From: Vicinamibacterales bacterium
Lineage (GTDB): Bacteria; Acidobacteriota; Vicinamibacteria; Vicinamibacterales; UBA8438
Length of the DNA: 64,000 nt
Assembly (NCBI GenBank): GCA_937766455.1
Contig: CALLXD010000023.1
Span: 1-64,000 of the forward strand
Reading direction: 5' to 3'
Every line of letters begins with the position of its first letter. The stretch's first letter is position 1. The notes beneath the pieces were generated by a model that made no database searches, had not been told where the DNA came from, and saw nothing but the letters and a program-made list of their open reading frames with translations. A program made the position numbers and the translations under genes. Below, piece after piece: positions 52,108 through 60,840 of the stretch.

Positions 52108-53868
52108 CTAGGGTAGTCGAAAGACGAAGAGCATGTTTCCGCGCCCCGGTTGGGTGATCTCAGGCGTCAGCCCGCGGAAGTTGATCCCGCCGCCGGCCGC
52201 GATGGCGACATACTGCACGCCATCGTGCTCGTAGGACACCGGGAACCCACCCGCGCTTGAGTTGAGCAGCTGTTCCCACAGGATGTCGCCCGTGCTGGCG
52301 TCGAAGGCGCGGAAGCGGCGGGCGTCGTCAGTCACGAACACCAGTCCGCCGCCGGTGGTCAGGACAGAACCGGCGATGCCGGCGCGCTGGCGGTGGGTCC
52401 AGAGCGGCTCGCCGGTGGCGAGGTTCATCGCCACGAACTGACCGATCTGGCCGTTGCTGTTGGGCGCAGGCACCTGGGCGATGCGGGCGGAGCCGTGGTG
52501 GGCGCCGCTCCGGTCGCGGAACTCGTTCAGCGTGAGGTTGTTGCAGACGTTGTTGGTCGACGCGTAGAGCGTGTTGGTGCCAGGGTGGTAGGCGGTCGCC
52601 TGCCAGTTGATGCCGCCCAGCACGCTTGGGCAGACGAAGACCGGTTCACCGACCTTGGGAAATTTAATTGCCTGGTTCAGGATGACCCGACGGCTCTCGG
52701 CGTCGATGTCTTCGACGACGTTCTGTTCGATGGTCGGCTGGGCCCAGAGGAAGGCGCCTGTGGCGGCGTCCAGGGCCCAGACGATGCCGGTCTTGCCAGG
52801 GATACCGGTCACGATCTTGCGACGCCGGCCCGGCGTGATCGCGTTGTTCTTCCACTCGACGGCGCCCGGCGAGACCTCGGTCTCGACCACGAGTCGGGCG
52901 AAGGGATGGTCGAGGTCCCACTCGTCGTTCGGGATGTGCTGGAAGTACCAGACGATCTCGCCGGTGTCCGCATTCAATGCCAGCGTCGAGTTGGTGTACA
53001 GCACGTCGCCGTCACCTGTGCCGCGCTGCACCGAGCCCCACGGAATCGGCACGCCCACTCCGGTATAGATCAGGTTCAGCTCCGGGTCGAAGCTGGGTGA
53101 GTTCCACGCTGATCCGCCGCGCCGGTCTTCGTCCGGCACGTCACCCCAGCTGTCGTAGCCGAACTCGCCCCGTCCTGGAATGGTGTACGTGCGCCACTCT
53201 TCCGCGCCGGTGTCGGCGTTGTGGGCCGAGACCCAGCAGCGTGTGTTCAGGTGGTAGCAGCCGGACATGCCGGCCACGACGCGGCCTTTGATCACCATCG
53301 GTCCGCCGGAATAGTGCTGGCCGATGGTCCAGTCGCCGACCTCCTCGTCCCACACGACCTCGCCGGTGCGCACGTCGAGCGCGATGAGATGCGCGTCATG
53401 TGTGGCCACGAAGAGCTTGTCCTCGTAGAGCGCGCCGCTTCGATTGGCGCACGAGAGCCTGGCGGCGTGGTCGACCTGCTCACGGCGGTATTGCCAGATA
53501 CGCGATCCGTCGCGCACGTCGAGCGCCTCGACGAAGTCACACGACTGCACCAGGAACATCATCCCGTCGTGGACGAGCGGCGTCGTCTCCTGCAGCCCCT
53601 CGGCCATGGTCCAGGCCCAGGCCAGCCGCAGGGTGTCCACGTTGGAGGTGTTGATCTGCGACAGCGGGCTGTGGCCCCAGTGCCCGTAGCTGCGTCGCCA
53701 CATCAGCCAGTCGCTGTCGGGCGGGTCGACGAGCTGTTCGTCGGTGACCGGCGTGTAGGCGGCGGCGACCGCCGACGTCTCGGCTGGCCTCTGCGCCCAG
53801 ACCGGCGCGCTGATCACGAGGACCGAGGTCAGAAAGAAGCCAAGAATTCCGAGGCGGACCATGCGCAT
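52108..53868 (-). CDS. PQQ-dependent dehydrogenase (quinoprotein), no cytochrome domain
   Basis: A 586-residue periplasmic quinoprotein: signal peptide (ending VWAQR), then an eight-bladed PQQ propeller ([53 protein letters not shown]). The active-site loop keeps PNDEWDLD. Unlike the paralogue at 21741, it has no haem motif, so electrons must go to a separate cytochrome. GGGAG 7 bp before the ATG fixes the start. Substrate unknown. Confidence 0.88.
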   Translation of the reverse strand: MRMVRLGILGFFLTSVLVISAPVWAQRPAETSAVAAAYTPVTDEQLVDPPDSDWLMWRRSYGHWGHSPLSQINTSNVDTLRLAWAWTMAEGLQETTPLVHDGMMFLVQSCDFVEALDVRDGSRIWQYRREQVDHAARLSCANRSGALYEDKLFVATHDAHLIALDVRTGEVVWDEEVGDWTIGQHYSGGPMVIKGRVVAGMSGCYHLNTRCWVSAHNADTGAEEWRTYTIPGRGEFGYDSWGDVPDEDRRGGSAWNSPSFDPELNLIYTGVGVPIPWGSVQRGTGDGDVLYTNSTLALNADTGEIVWYFQHIPNDEWDLDHPFARLVVETEVSPGAVEWKNNAITPGRRRKIVTGIPGKTGIVWALDAATGAFLWAQPTIEQNVVEDIDAESRRVILNQAIKFPKVGEPVFVCPSVLGGINWQATAYHPGTNTLYASTNNVCNNLTLNEFRDRSGAHHGSARIAQVPAPNSNGQIGQFVAMNLATGEPLWTHRQRAGIAGSVLTTGGGLVFVTDDARRFRAFDASTGDILWEQLLNSSAGGFPVSYEHDGVQYVAIAAGGGINFRGLTPEITQPGRGNMLFVFRLP

Positions 53869-53979
53869 CTGTTCACTCCCTTGCGGACGCCCGGTCCGCT
53901 CGGCAGAGGATACACCGGCCGGCTGCGCTGGTGCGGCGGCGAGGGGAATGGCGCGGGGGTAATCAGGGTGACTTCCACC

Positions 53980-54013
53980 CGCACGGGGCAGGCAAGACGG
54001 AAAGCATCGAGCC
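53980..54013 (+). repeat. 34-bp repeat upstream of the amidohydrolase relic
   Basis: Identical to 50607-50640. It lies in the 207-bp gap between the PQQ dehydrogenase and the amidohydrolase, about 60 bp before the latter's ATG, so it may have been part of its promoter or leader. Confidence 0.75.
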
Positions 54014-54075
54014 CCCGCCCGAACCGGTCTCTCAGCCCCATCGCGCTGATCGATGGGTTGGACTAAGCTCACGCG

Positions 54076-54780
54076 ATGCGACCTCCTCTTATATCGCTCG
54101 TCCCGTTGCTGCTCGGAACCGTCACTGCGTGCGGCCCCAGCCAGCCGTCCGGGCCCCCACCGGGCGCCGGCGTCGTGGCACTTGTGGGTGCCCAGCTCAT
54201 CGACGGCACCGGGAGCGACCCGATCGCGGAGTCGGTCGTCCTGGTTAGAGAGGGACGTATCGAGACCGTGGGTCCCCAGTCGTCGACACCTGTTCCTGAG
54301 GGCGCCGAGGTCATCGATGCGACAGGCCAGACGATCATCCCCGGTCTCGTCGACACGCACGCGCACTATCACGGCGATCTGGACCGGGTCAGGCGGCAGT
54401 TCCGAAAACAGCTCTACTTTGGGGTGACGACGGCACGCAGCATCGGCGCCGACCCTCCGGACAAAGTCGAGCTCATGCTGGAGGCGCATACCGGCCAGGT
54501 GACGGCGCCACGCATGTACACCGCCGGACTCGGGTTCTCGTACCCGGACGGCTTCCCGCCAGGAACACCTGTCAACCGGCCGCACACCGAGGATGAAGCG
54601 CAGGCGATGGTCGAGACTCTGGCCGAGCAAGGGGTCCACTTCGTCAAGATGTGGGTGAACCGCATGCCGACGCCGGGTATGAAGATCACTGCAGAGATGC
54701 GCACGACGGTGGTCGAACAGGCGATGACGCACGGTCTCGTGCCCGTGGCGCACATCATCGAGGAAGGGGACCTCGTGCAA
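54076..54780 (+). pseudogene. Amidohydrolase (metal-dependent hydrolase), 3'-truncated
   Basis: About 235 codons of a lipoprotein amidohydrolase: lipobox VTAC, GAQLIDGTGSDPIAESVVLV, IIPGLVDTHAHYHGDL (metal His-x-His), GVTTARSIGADPP, and VPVAHIIEEGDLVQ. After that the frame loses all similarity and enters the C-terminal part of an unrelated gene out of frame. Full members have over 400 residues including two more metal His and an Asp, all missing here. The open frame continues to 55026 but codes nonsense after about 54780. Confidence 0.78.
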
Positions 54781-55654
54781 CTGCCTCTACGAGCTGCGGG
54801 CGACCTCACCGGACCCGGAGCTGTATCCCGAGTACGACGACCGGCTGGGACAAGCGATGGAGCAAGAGACCCAGCTGTTTCTTGCGGAGCTACTCACGGG
54901 GGACGGTGGCGTCGCCAATCTAATCGATGCGGACTTCACCTTTGTGAACCGGCGGTTGGCCGAACACTACGGGGTGCCGGGCATCCAAGGGCAGCAGATG
55001 CGGAAGGTGATGCTGCCACCGGATAGCCCACGCGGTGGACTGTTGACCCAGGCCAGCATCCACAAGATCACGGCGAATGGCACCTCGACCTCGCCGATTC
55101 CGCGCGGCAACTTTGTGCTCGACAACCTTCTGGGCAAGCCGGCGCCACCGCCACCGCCCGGCGTCGGCGCCATCGAGCCGGACACCCGCGGCACCACGAC
55201 GATCCGCGAACAGTTGGATGCCCACCGCTCGAACACCATCTGTGCCAGCTGTCATCGTACGATTGACCCGCCAGGATTCGCCCTTGAGTCCTTCGACCCG
55301 ATTGGCGGGTTTCGGACGAGCTACCGCGTGTCAGCCGGCACGACGCAGGCCGGTGATCCCTCGATTCCCGCGCCATACACCGAGGGGGCCCCGGTGGACG
55401 CGACCGGTGTGACGTCACGGGGCGATGCCTTCGCTGGGATCGAGGACTACAAACGGCTCCTGCTCAGCCAGGACCTCGACCAGGTGGCGCGTCACCTGAC
55501 CGCGGAGTTCTTCGTCTATGCGACCGGCGCCGAGATTGAGTTCGCCGACCGTGACGACGTGGAACGTATCGTGGCCGCACTGGCCGATCAGGGCTATCCC
55601 GTCCGGATGATGCTCCACGAAGTTGTGAAGAGCGACCTCTTCAGGCGACAGTGA
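54779..55654 (+). pseudogene. C-terminal part of a DUF1592/DUF1588/DUF1585 protein, 5'-truncated
   Basis: In a different frame from the amidohydrolase, about 291 codons: the end of DUF1592 (LYELRATSPDPELYPEYDDRLGQAM then EQETQLFL), DUF1588 (FTFVNRRLAEHYGVPGI through SPIPRGNFVLDNLLG, CASCHRTIDPPGFALESFDPIGG) and DUF1585 (YKRLLLSQDLDQVARHL, LLHEVVKSDLFRR-like end). Intact relatives have about 700-800 residues with an N-terminal cytochrome domain. The ATG at 54857 is inside the DUF1592 domain and is not a natural start. CASCH could bind haem. Confidence 0.8.
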
Positions 55655-55712
55655 CGGTCAGCCTTTCAGGCGGGCGGCGTCGGTGGGACATGAGAAGCTG
55701 ATAGGGTGCCCG

Positions 55713-57437
55713 CTAGTAGCCGCGGGCCGTGCCAGCGCCTCTCCGGTCGGCATAGCCAGCAAAGAAACCCTCTGGGGTCTTGCGAATGCCGGCCGCCATC
55801 CCGATACGCTGTCGCTCATGGAGTGCGTAGCCCATCCGCGTTAGTTCCGCTTTCGTCTCGGCCGAGAGCGCGAACGGCTCGTGGTCGATGCGGTCCGGCC
55901 GCCACTGATGGTGGATCCGTGGCGCATCGATCGCCTGCTGCAGATCCATCCCCCACACCGTGACGTTGAGGTAGATCTGCAAGACGGTGTTGATGATGGT
56001 CGGCCCCCCCGGGCTTCCCATCGTCAGGTAGAAGTCACCAAATGCACGCACGATGGTGGGGGTCATCGACGAGAGCGGCCGTTTGCCCGGTTGGATCGCG
56101 TTGGCCTCGGCACCGAGCAGTCCGTACTGATTGGGGACGCCCGGTCGGGCCGAGAAGTTGTCCATCTCGTTGTTCCACAGGAACCCCGCGCCGGTTGCCA
56201 CCGCGCCCAGCCCGTACCCGCTATTGAGGGTGGTGGTGATGGCGGCCACGTTACCGGCGCGGTCGGCGACGGTGAAGTGGGTGGTTTCGTCCGACTCGGC
56301 CGGGCCGTGCGACACGCCTTCACTGCGCCCAGCCAGGCCATCCTGGGGGAGCAGCCGGCGCCGCTGCTCCATGTAGTCGCGTGACAGCAGCCGGTCGACC
56401 GGCACGTTGAAGTAGTCGGGGTCGCCGAGCCAGAAGTTGCGGTCGGCGAAGGCGAGCCGCTGCGCTTCGGTCACCATCGACACGGCCTTGGCGGAGTGAT
56501 ACCCCGCGCGCTTCAACACCTGCATGTTCATGACCGCGAGCGTCTGCGCGATCGTCATCCCGCCCGAGCTCGGCACCGGATGCGTGATGAACTCGTACCG
56601 GTCATGGCCGAAGACCAGCGGCTCGCGCCACTCGGCGGCATAGCTCTTCAGGTCGTCGTGGGTGATGAGGCCGCCGTTGGCCCGCATGTCCGCCACGATC
56701 AGGTCGGCCGTCCGACCGGCGTAGAACCCATCCCGACCCTCGGTGGAGATGGCTTCGAGCGTGGCCGCCAGATCCGGTTGCCGCAGTAGGTCGCCCATCC
56801 GGGGGCCGTCGCCCTCGAGGCCGAAGGCCGCCGCCGATGAGGCGAAATTCCGTATCCGCTCGTTGCGTTGCAGGCTGCCCGCCAGCGCATACGACATCGG
56901 GAATCCATCGCGCGCCAGCGCCACGGCCGGAGCCAACACCTCGGCGCGCGGCAACGTGCCATAGCGGTCGAGCAGCGTCAGCATGCCGTCGACGCTTCCC
57001 GGGACCCCAACCCCCGCGTGGGTGTCGGTGCTCAGGTTCGGGACCATCTCGCCGTTGGCGTCGACGAACATGTCGGCGTGAGCGGCTCCCGGCGCCTCCT
57101 CGCGGAAGTCGAGGGCGAACGCCTCGCCCTCGGCCGTCAGCCCGACCATGAACCCGCCGCCGCCAATGTTGCCGGCCGTCGGGTAGGTGACCGCCAGCGC
57201 GAACTGAACTGCGGCGGCGGCATCGAAGGCGTTCCCGCCCGCCTTCAGGATGGCGACCCCCACATCGGTCGCCAGTGGCTCCGGCGAGGCAACCATGCCG
57301 TTGGCCGCTACGTTCGGTTGCGTCCGGGACGGCACGGTGTTCAAGAGCAGGAACGTCGCCACGAGCGCCGCGACGACGACGTGCTGGGCGTGCAGGGCAA
57401 GCGCGCGAGAGGGCTGGGGCGTGACAGCTGTCGACAT
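55713..57437 (-). CDS. ggt: Gamma-glutamyltransferase
   Basis: A 574-residue periplasmic enzyme made as a proenzyme. Signal/anchor (about 20-42), large-subunit motifs AGGNAFDAAAAVQFALAV and GNIGGGGFM, and the autoprocessing site DETTHFTVADRAGN, where the second Thr becomes the N-terminal nucleophile of the small subunit. LSSMTPTIV and GSPGGPTIINTVLQ follow. It cleaves gamma-glutamyl bonds of glutathione and similar amides. ATG 57437 gives the signal peptide; upstream codons read as non-coding. Confidence 0.93.
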   Translation of the reverse strand: MSTAVTPQPSRALALHAQHVVVAALVATFLLLNTVPSRTQPNVAANGMVASPEPLATDVGVAILKAGGNAFDAAAAVQFALAVTYPTAGNIGGGGFMVGLTAEGEAFALDFREEAPGAAHADMFVDANGEMVPNLSTDTHAGVGVPGSVDGMLTLLDRYGTLPRAEVLAPAVALARDGFPMSYALAGSLQRNERIRNFASSAAAFGLEGDGPRMGDLLRQPDLAATLEAISTEGRDGFYAGRTADLIVADMRANGGLITHDDLKSYAAEWREPLVFGHDRYEFITHPVPSSGGMTIAQTLAVMNMQVLKRAGYHSAKAVSMVTEAQRLAFADRNFWLGDPDYFNVPVDRLLSRDYMEQRRRLLPQDGLAGRSEGVSHGPAESDETTHFTVADRAGNVAAITTTLNSGYGLGAVATGAGFLWNNEMDNFSARPGVPNQYGLLGAEANAIQPGKRPLSSMTPTIVRAFGDFYLTMGSPGGPTIINTVLQIYLNVTVWGMDLQQAIDAPRIHHQWRPDRIDHEPFALSAETKAELTRMGYALHERQRIGMAAGIRKTPEGFFAGYADRRGAGTARGY

Positions 57438-57524
57438 GGCGCGACTCCAGAATGTAAGGCTCACGTTGTGCTCGATCCTACGGCATCTCGGCGAAGCGAT
57501 AACATACTGACCGGCACACTCCTC

Positions 57525-58115
57525 ATGGCAGACAGGAAACACATCGTGGTCGCCGTGTGCGCGATGCACCTTGCGGTTTCGGCGACGCCGTCCGCGCAAC
57601 CGGTGTCTCAGGCCCAGTTGCGAGGACCGGACGTGGCCTACGCGAGCGCGCCGCCGACCATCGTCCAGGCGATGCTGGAGCTTGCGAAGGTCACCGACGA
57701 CGACGTCGTGTATGACCTTGGATGCGGGGACGGTCGTATCGTCGTGGCCGCCGCCACGCTGCGGGGCGCGCGCGGCGTTGGCGTCGACATCGACCCTGAC
57801 CGAATCGAGGACGCCACCGAGCTTGCCCTGCGCGAAGGCGTCACCGACCGCGTGACGTTCGTCCTTGACGACCTTTTTCAGACCGATTTTGCCGACGCCA
57901 CGGTGGTCATGCTCTACCTGCAACCCGAGCCGAACCTGCGGTTGCGCCCCCGTCTGTTGACCGAACTACGCCCGGGGACGCGCGTCGTCTCGTTGTCCTA
58001 CGACATGGGCGACTGGGCTCCGGACGAGGTGCGACGCGTCGACGGTCGACGAATCTATTTGTGGACGATTCCCCCGACCGCGAAACCGAGCGCACAACCG
58101 GGCGCCGATCGATAG
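57525..58115 (+). CDS. Class I SAM-dependent methyltransferase with N-terminal signal-like segment
   Basis: A 196-residue protein. A hydrophobic N-terminus (IVVAVCAMHLAVSATPSAQP) looks like a cleavable signal. The Rossmann core follows: VVYDLGCGDGRIVVAAA (motif I), GVDIDPDRIEDA, and LDDLFQTDF with VVMLYLQPEPN. SAM is not made in the periplasm, so either the segment is a membrane anchor facing inward or the start is further in (no good alternative is seen). It is divergent from ggt by 87 bp. Confidence 0.72.
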   Translation: MADRKHIVVAVCAMHLAVSATPSAQPVSQAQLRGPDVAYASAPPTIVQAMLELAKVTDDDVVYDLGCGDGRIVVAAATLRGARGVGVDIDPDRIEDATELALREGVTDRVTFVLDDLFQTDFADATVVMLYLQPEPNLRLRPRLLTELRPGTRVVSLSYDMGDWAPDEVRRVDGRRIYLWTIPPTAKPSAQPGADR

Positions 58116-58282
58116 GCGTGACCTACGTGTGCAGTTGTTGGTTGGCCAGGACCCGTTCGACAACGAAACGCTCGGTCACCAGATGCGCTACACCAACGGC
58201 GCCGCGAATAACTGGCGCGATGTCGGTTGTATGGAGATTGGCCTCTGAAACATCGTCGGGAAGGTCTGGTTTCTGCGGGTCT

Positions 58283-58758
58283 TCAGGGTGTCGTCGACAG
58301 ATTCGTCTTGTTGGTCCAGAAGATATCAATCGAACCAAAGCTGTTGTCCGACCGGTTGGAGAACCAGGAAAACGTTCCCGTGCCCGGGGGCAGCGCTGGG
58401 CACATGTCAGCGGACGCGGTGTTCACCTGCGGACCCAGGTTTACCGCCGGCCCCCAACTGTTCGGTCCGGACTGCATCGCGCCGTAGATGTCCGTGCCGC
58501 CGTATCCCCCAGGGCGAGCGGATGTGAAATACACCATGCCGTCCGTGTCCTGCGCGTCGCCTGATCGTCCTCATGGGCGGCGGGTGCCTCGGGTCCGGCA
58601 GGGTGATGTCCGTCCCAGTGGCGGTGTATAACCTCTGCGTGATGGCCCTCTTCGGTTCCCGCGGCATGGAGATGCTGAACTGGCAGCGCCGCCAGCGTCA
58701 ACACGCTGAGCGCCGCCACTACAGCGACCGATCCCCTGAAGAGCCTGGACGACACCAC
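58283..58758 (-). pseudogene. Broken gene: signal-bearing N-terminus and PD40-type propeller tail
   Basis: Reading leftwards, 58758-58571 encodes a signal peptide and mature start (SVAVVAALSVLTLAALPVQ, then EEGHHAEVIHRH). In another frame 58565-58283 encodes a PD40-like blade (DGMVYFTSARPGGYGGTDIYG and NLGPQVNTASADMCPAL). They could be pieces of one secreted PD40 protein whose middle was lost, or two unrelated relics. No complete blade set remains. Confidence 0.45.
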
Positions 58759-58892
58759 GGTTCGAGCTTAATCGGCGCTTCTCGAGGAAGTCAAGATTAT
58801 CGACACCCTTCCCTCTTGAACATGGTGGTCGTGCCGACGATGTACTTGCGCGACGCAGGGCCAGCAAACCGGACGCTTGACGAGACGACGTA

Positions 58893-59096
58893 GTGGATAT
58901 GTTCGACGACATCGATGGCTTCATGCGGGCGGCTTTCTTGGTCGAGCTCGTCGGTGTGCCCGTGGTTCGTTCGGGGTTCGCCGGCCTCCAGTGGGGGCAG
59001 GCGAAGGGCTGGTACTTGCGGGAGTCACCCATGTACATGATAGGAGGGATCCCCTTCGGGTTCGCCCTCATGCTGTTGACGGTGGGCACCGCGTAA
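58893..59096 (+). CDS. Possible small membrane protein
   Basis: Starting at a GTG, 67 codons give MFDDIDGFMRAAFLVELVG and a hydrophobic end (MYMIGGIPFGFALMLLTVG). One membrane helix is predicted. There is no good ribosome site and no recognised family. It lies in the relic region, so may itself be a fragment. Confidence 0.25.
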   Translation: MDMFDDIDGFMRAAFLVELVGVPVVRSGFAGLQWGQAKGWYLRESPMYMIGGIPFGFALMLLTVGTA

Positions 59097-59167
59097 ACCA
59101 GTCGGAACCTGTACACAGTGCCTCTCTGGGGATCCACCACCTGGCGGCTGGGTAAACGCTTGGCTGT

Positions 59168-60805
59168 CTACCGCACCGTCGGATACTCGATTCCGAGCTG
59201 TTCGAGGTAGGTGTCGTACTTCGACGGGTCGTAGTAGTACGGTTCGAGCAGCGGCCTGAACTCATCCATGATGTCTCTGTTCAGCCAGATGGCCGGCTCG
59301 TCCTCTGGGCGCAGCAGCGAGACGTATTTGTGGTCGACGGTCTGGACGGTGTCGAAATAATCCCAGGCGTTTTCGAGCACTGACGGCGTCAGCAGCAGGT
59401 CGAGCACCGTCGTCGCATAGGCCTTGGCGCCCGCAGTGACGCCTTTGTGTGCGATCGGGGTCGCCATCGCAATCGCCTTGTTCCAGTTGTGGCCAGGCCC
59501 GCCCGGGATGTTCGCAGGGAACGAGAGCGTGACCGTGGGCACGGTCCACATGATGTCGCCGATGTCATCCGACGGGCCGCCGCGCAGCTGGTTCGGCGGC
59601 AGGGCCGGCCCCCCACGAAGATTCGTGTTGACCTCGGTGCTCAGGCCGCTGGGTTCCACACCCAGCATCTCCTGCACGGCCCGCGCCATCCGCTGGTCGT
59701 CCTGGCTCCACTCCGGCATGCCGACCTGGGTAATGTTGGCGTGCATCGCTTCGGCCAGTGGCTTGTTCGAGTGCATCGGGTAGGCCGCGCCGAGCACACG
59801 CGAGCGGACCTCGGTGTCGGTCATCAGTGCCGCGCCGGCGGCGATCTGCTCGCCGACGTCCCAGAGGTTCTTGATCCGCTCGTAGGTGACCTCGCGGAAG
59901 AAGTACCAGACCGACGCGGTGGGCGGGACGACATTGGGTTGGTCGCCCCCGTCAGTGATCACGTAGTGTGACCGCTGCTGGGGCGGGAGATGTTCTCGTC
60001 GGTAGTTCCAGCCGACGTTCATCAACTCGACGGCGTCGAGCGCGCTCCGTCCATCCCACGGCGACCCGGCGCCATGCGCGGCCTCGCCCTCGAAGAGAAA
60101 CTCGACCGACACCAGGCCGCTGCCGAAGCCTTGGCCCCAACTCGTGCCCAGTCCGGTCCCGACGTGGCAATAGAGCACCGCGTCGACATCGTCGAACAGC
60201 CCGGCTCGTACGAGGTGCGCCTTGGCCCCGAGCTGTTCTTCGGCGACCCCGGGCCAGAGCTTCAACGTGCCACCGATGTTCTCGCGCTCCATGATCTTCT
60301 TCACCGCGAGTGCGGCGGTCACGATCAAGGCCTGGCCGGAATTGTGTCCCTCGCCGTGTCCCGGCGCGCCGACCACAAGCGGGTCGCGGTAGGCGACCCC
60401 CGGTTTCTGGGAGGCCTGTGGAATCCCGTCAATGTCGGTGCCCAGCGCGATGACCGGTGAGCCCGATCCCCAGGTGGCGACCCACGAGGTGGGGATGCCG
60501 GCGATGCCGCGCTCAACCGTGAACCCGTGCGCTTCGAGAATGTCGGTGACGTACCGCTGGGTCTCGAACTCCTGGAACCCGAGTTCGTTGAAGCTGAAGA
60601 TGGAGTCCACCATCTTCTGGGTGAAGTCGCGCCGAGCCTCGACGTCGACCAGGACCTCGGCCTTGAAGTCGCCGAGCCGCGGGTCGGCGTCGTCCGGCGC
60701 TGGTGTCTGCGTCTGCTGCTGCGACGTCGCCACCACCAGGGTGGCAAAGACGAGGCCGACGATGGTGGTGACGGTGATGGTCGAGAGCATGCGGACGGAT
60801 GGCAC
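59168..60805 (-). CDS. M20-family amidohydrolase/peptidase (AbgB-like), secreted
   Basis: A 545-residue enzyme with a signal segment (about 8-28). M20 features: LGTDIDGIPQ (first metal Asp), GAPGHGEGHNSGQA (the usual GHD-x-H reads GHN here), LWPGVAEEQLGAKAHLV (catalytic Glu pair), a lid domain around 225-350 and the last metal His in GHNW near 445. Relatives cut p-aminobenzoyl-glutamate or indole-amide conjugates. The Asp-to-Asn change at a metal position is worth noting. 35 bp upstream lies the next gene on the same strand. Confidence 0.84.
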   Translation of the reverse strand: MPSVRMLSTITVTTIVGLVFATLVVATSQQQTQTPAPDDADPRLGDFKAEVLVDVEARRDFTQKMVDSIFSFNELGFQEFETQRYVTDILEAHGFTVERGIAGIPTSWVATWGSGSPVIALGTDIDGIPQASQKPGVAYRDPLVVGAPGHGEGHNSGQALIVTAALAVKKIMERENIGGTLKLWPGVAEEQLGAKAHLVRAGLFDDVDAVLYCHVGTGLGTSWGQGFGSGLVSVEFLFEGEAAHGAGSPWDGRSALDAVELMNVGWNYRREHLPPQQRSHYVITDGGDQPNVVPPTASVWYFFREVTYERIKNLWDVGEQIAAGAALMTDTEVRSRVLGAAYPMHSNKPLAEAMHANITQVGMPEWSQDDQRMARAVQEMLGVEPSGLSTEVNTNLRGGPALPPNQLRGGPSDDIGDIMWTVPTVTLSFPANIPGGPGHNWNKAIAMATPIAHKGVTAGAKAYATTVLDLLLTPSVLENAWDYFDTVQTVDHKYVSLLRPEDEPAIWLNRDIMDEFRPLLEPYYYDPSKYDTYLEQLGIEYPTVR

Positions 60806-60840
60806 GGGCGGCCTCCTAGGGAAACACGTCGATTACGTAA

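Larger units (their letters stand above)
58116..59167. other. 1.05-kb region of gene relics, no intact gene
   Basis: Apart from the fragments listed separately (58283-58758 and 58893-59096), I see only short frames without coding character. Base composition is less GC-rich than the flanks. It separates the methyltransferase from the convergent M20 peptidase. Confidence 0.5.

Noticed and set aside
54857-55654. Treating the ATG at 54857 as a true gene start for a 265-residue protein
   Set aside because: Domain similarity continues upstream of that ATG to about 54779, so it is an internal Met of a truncated gene.
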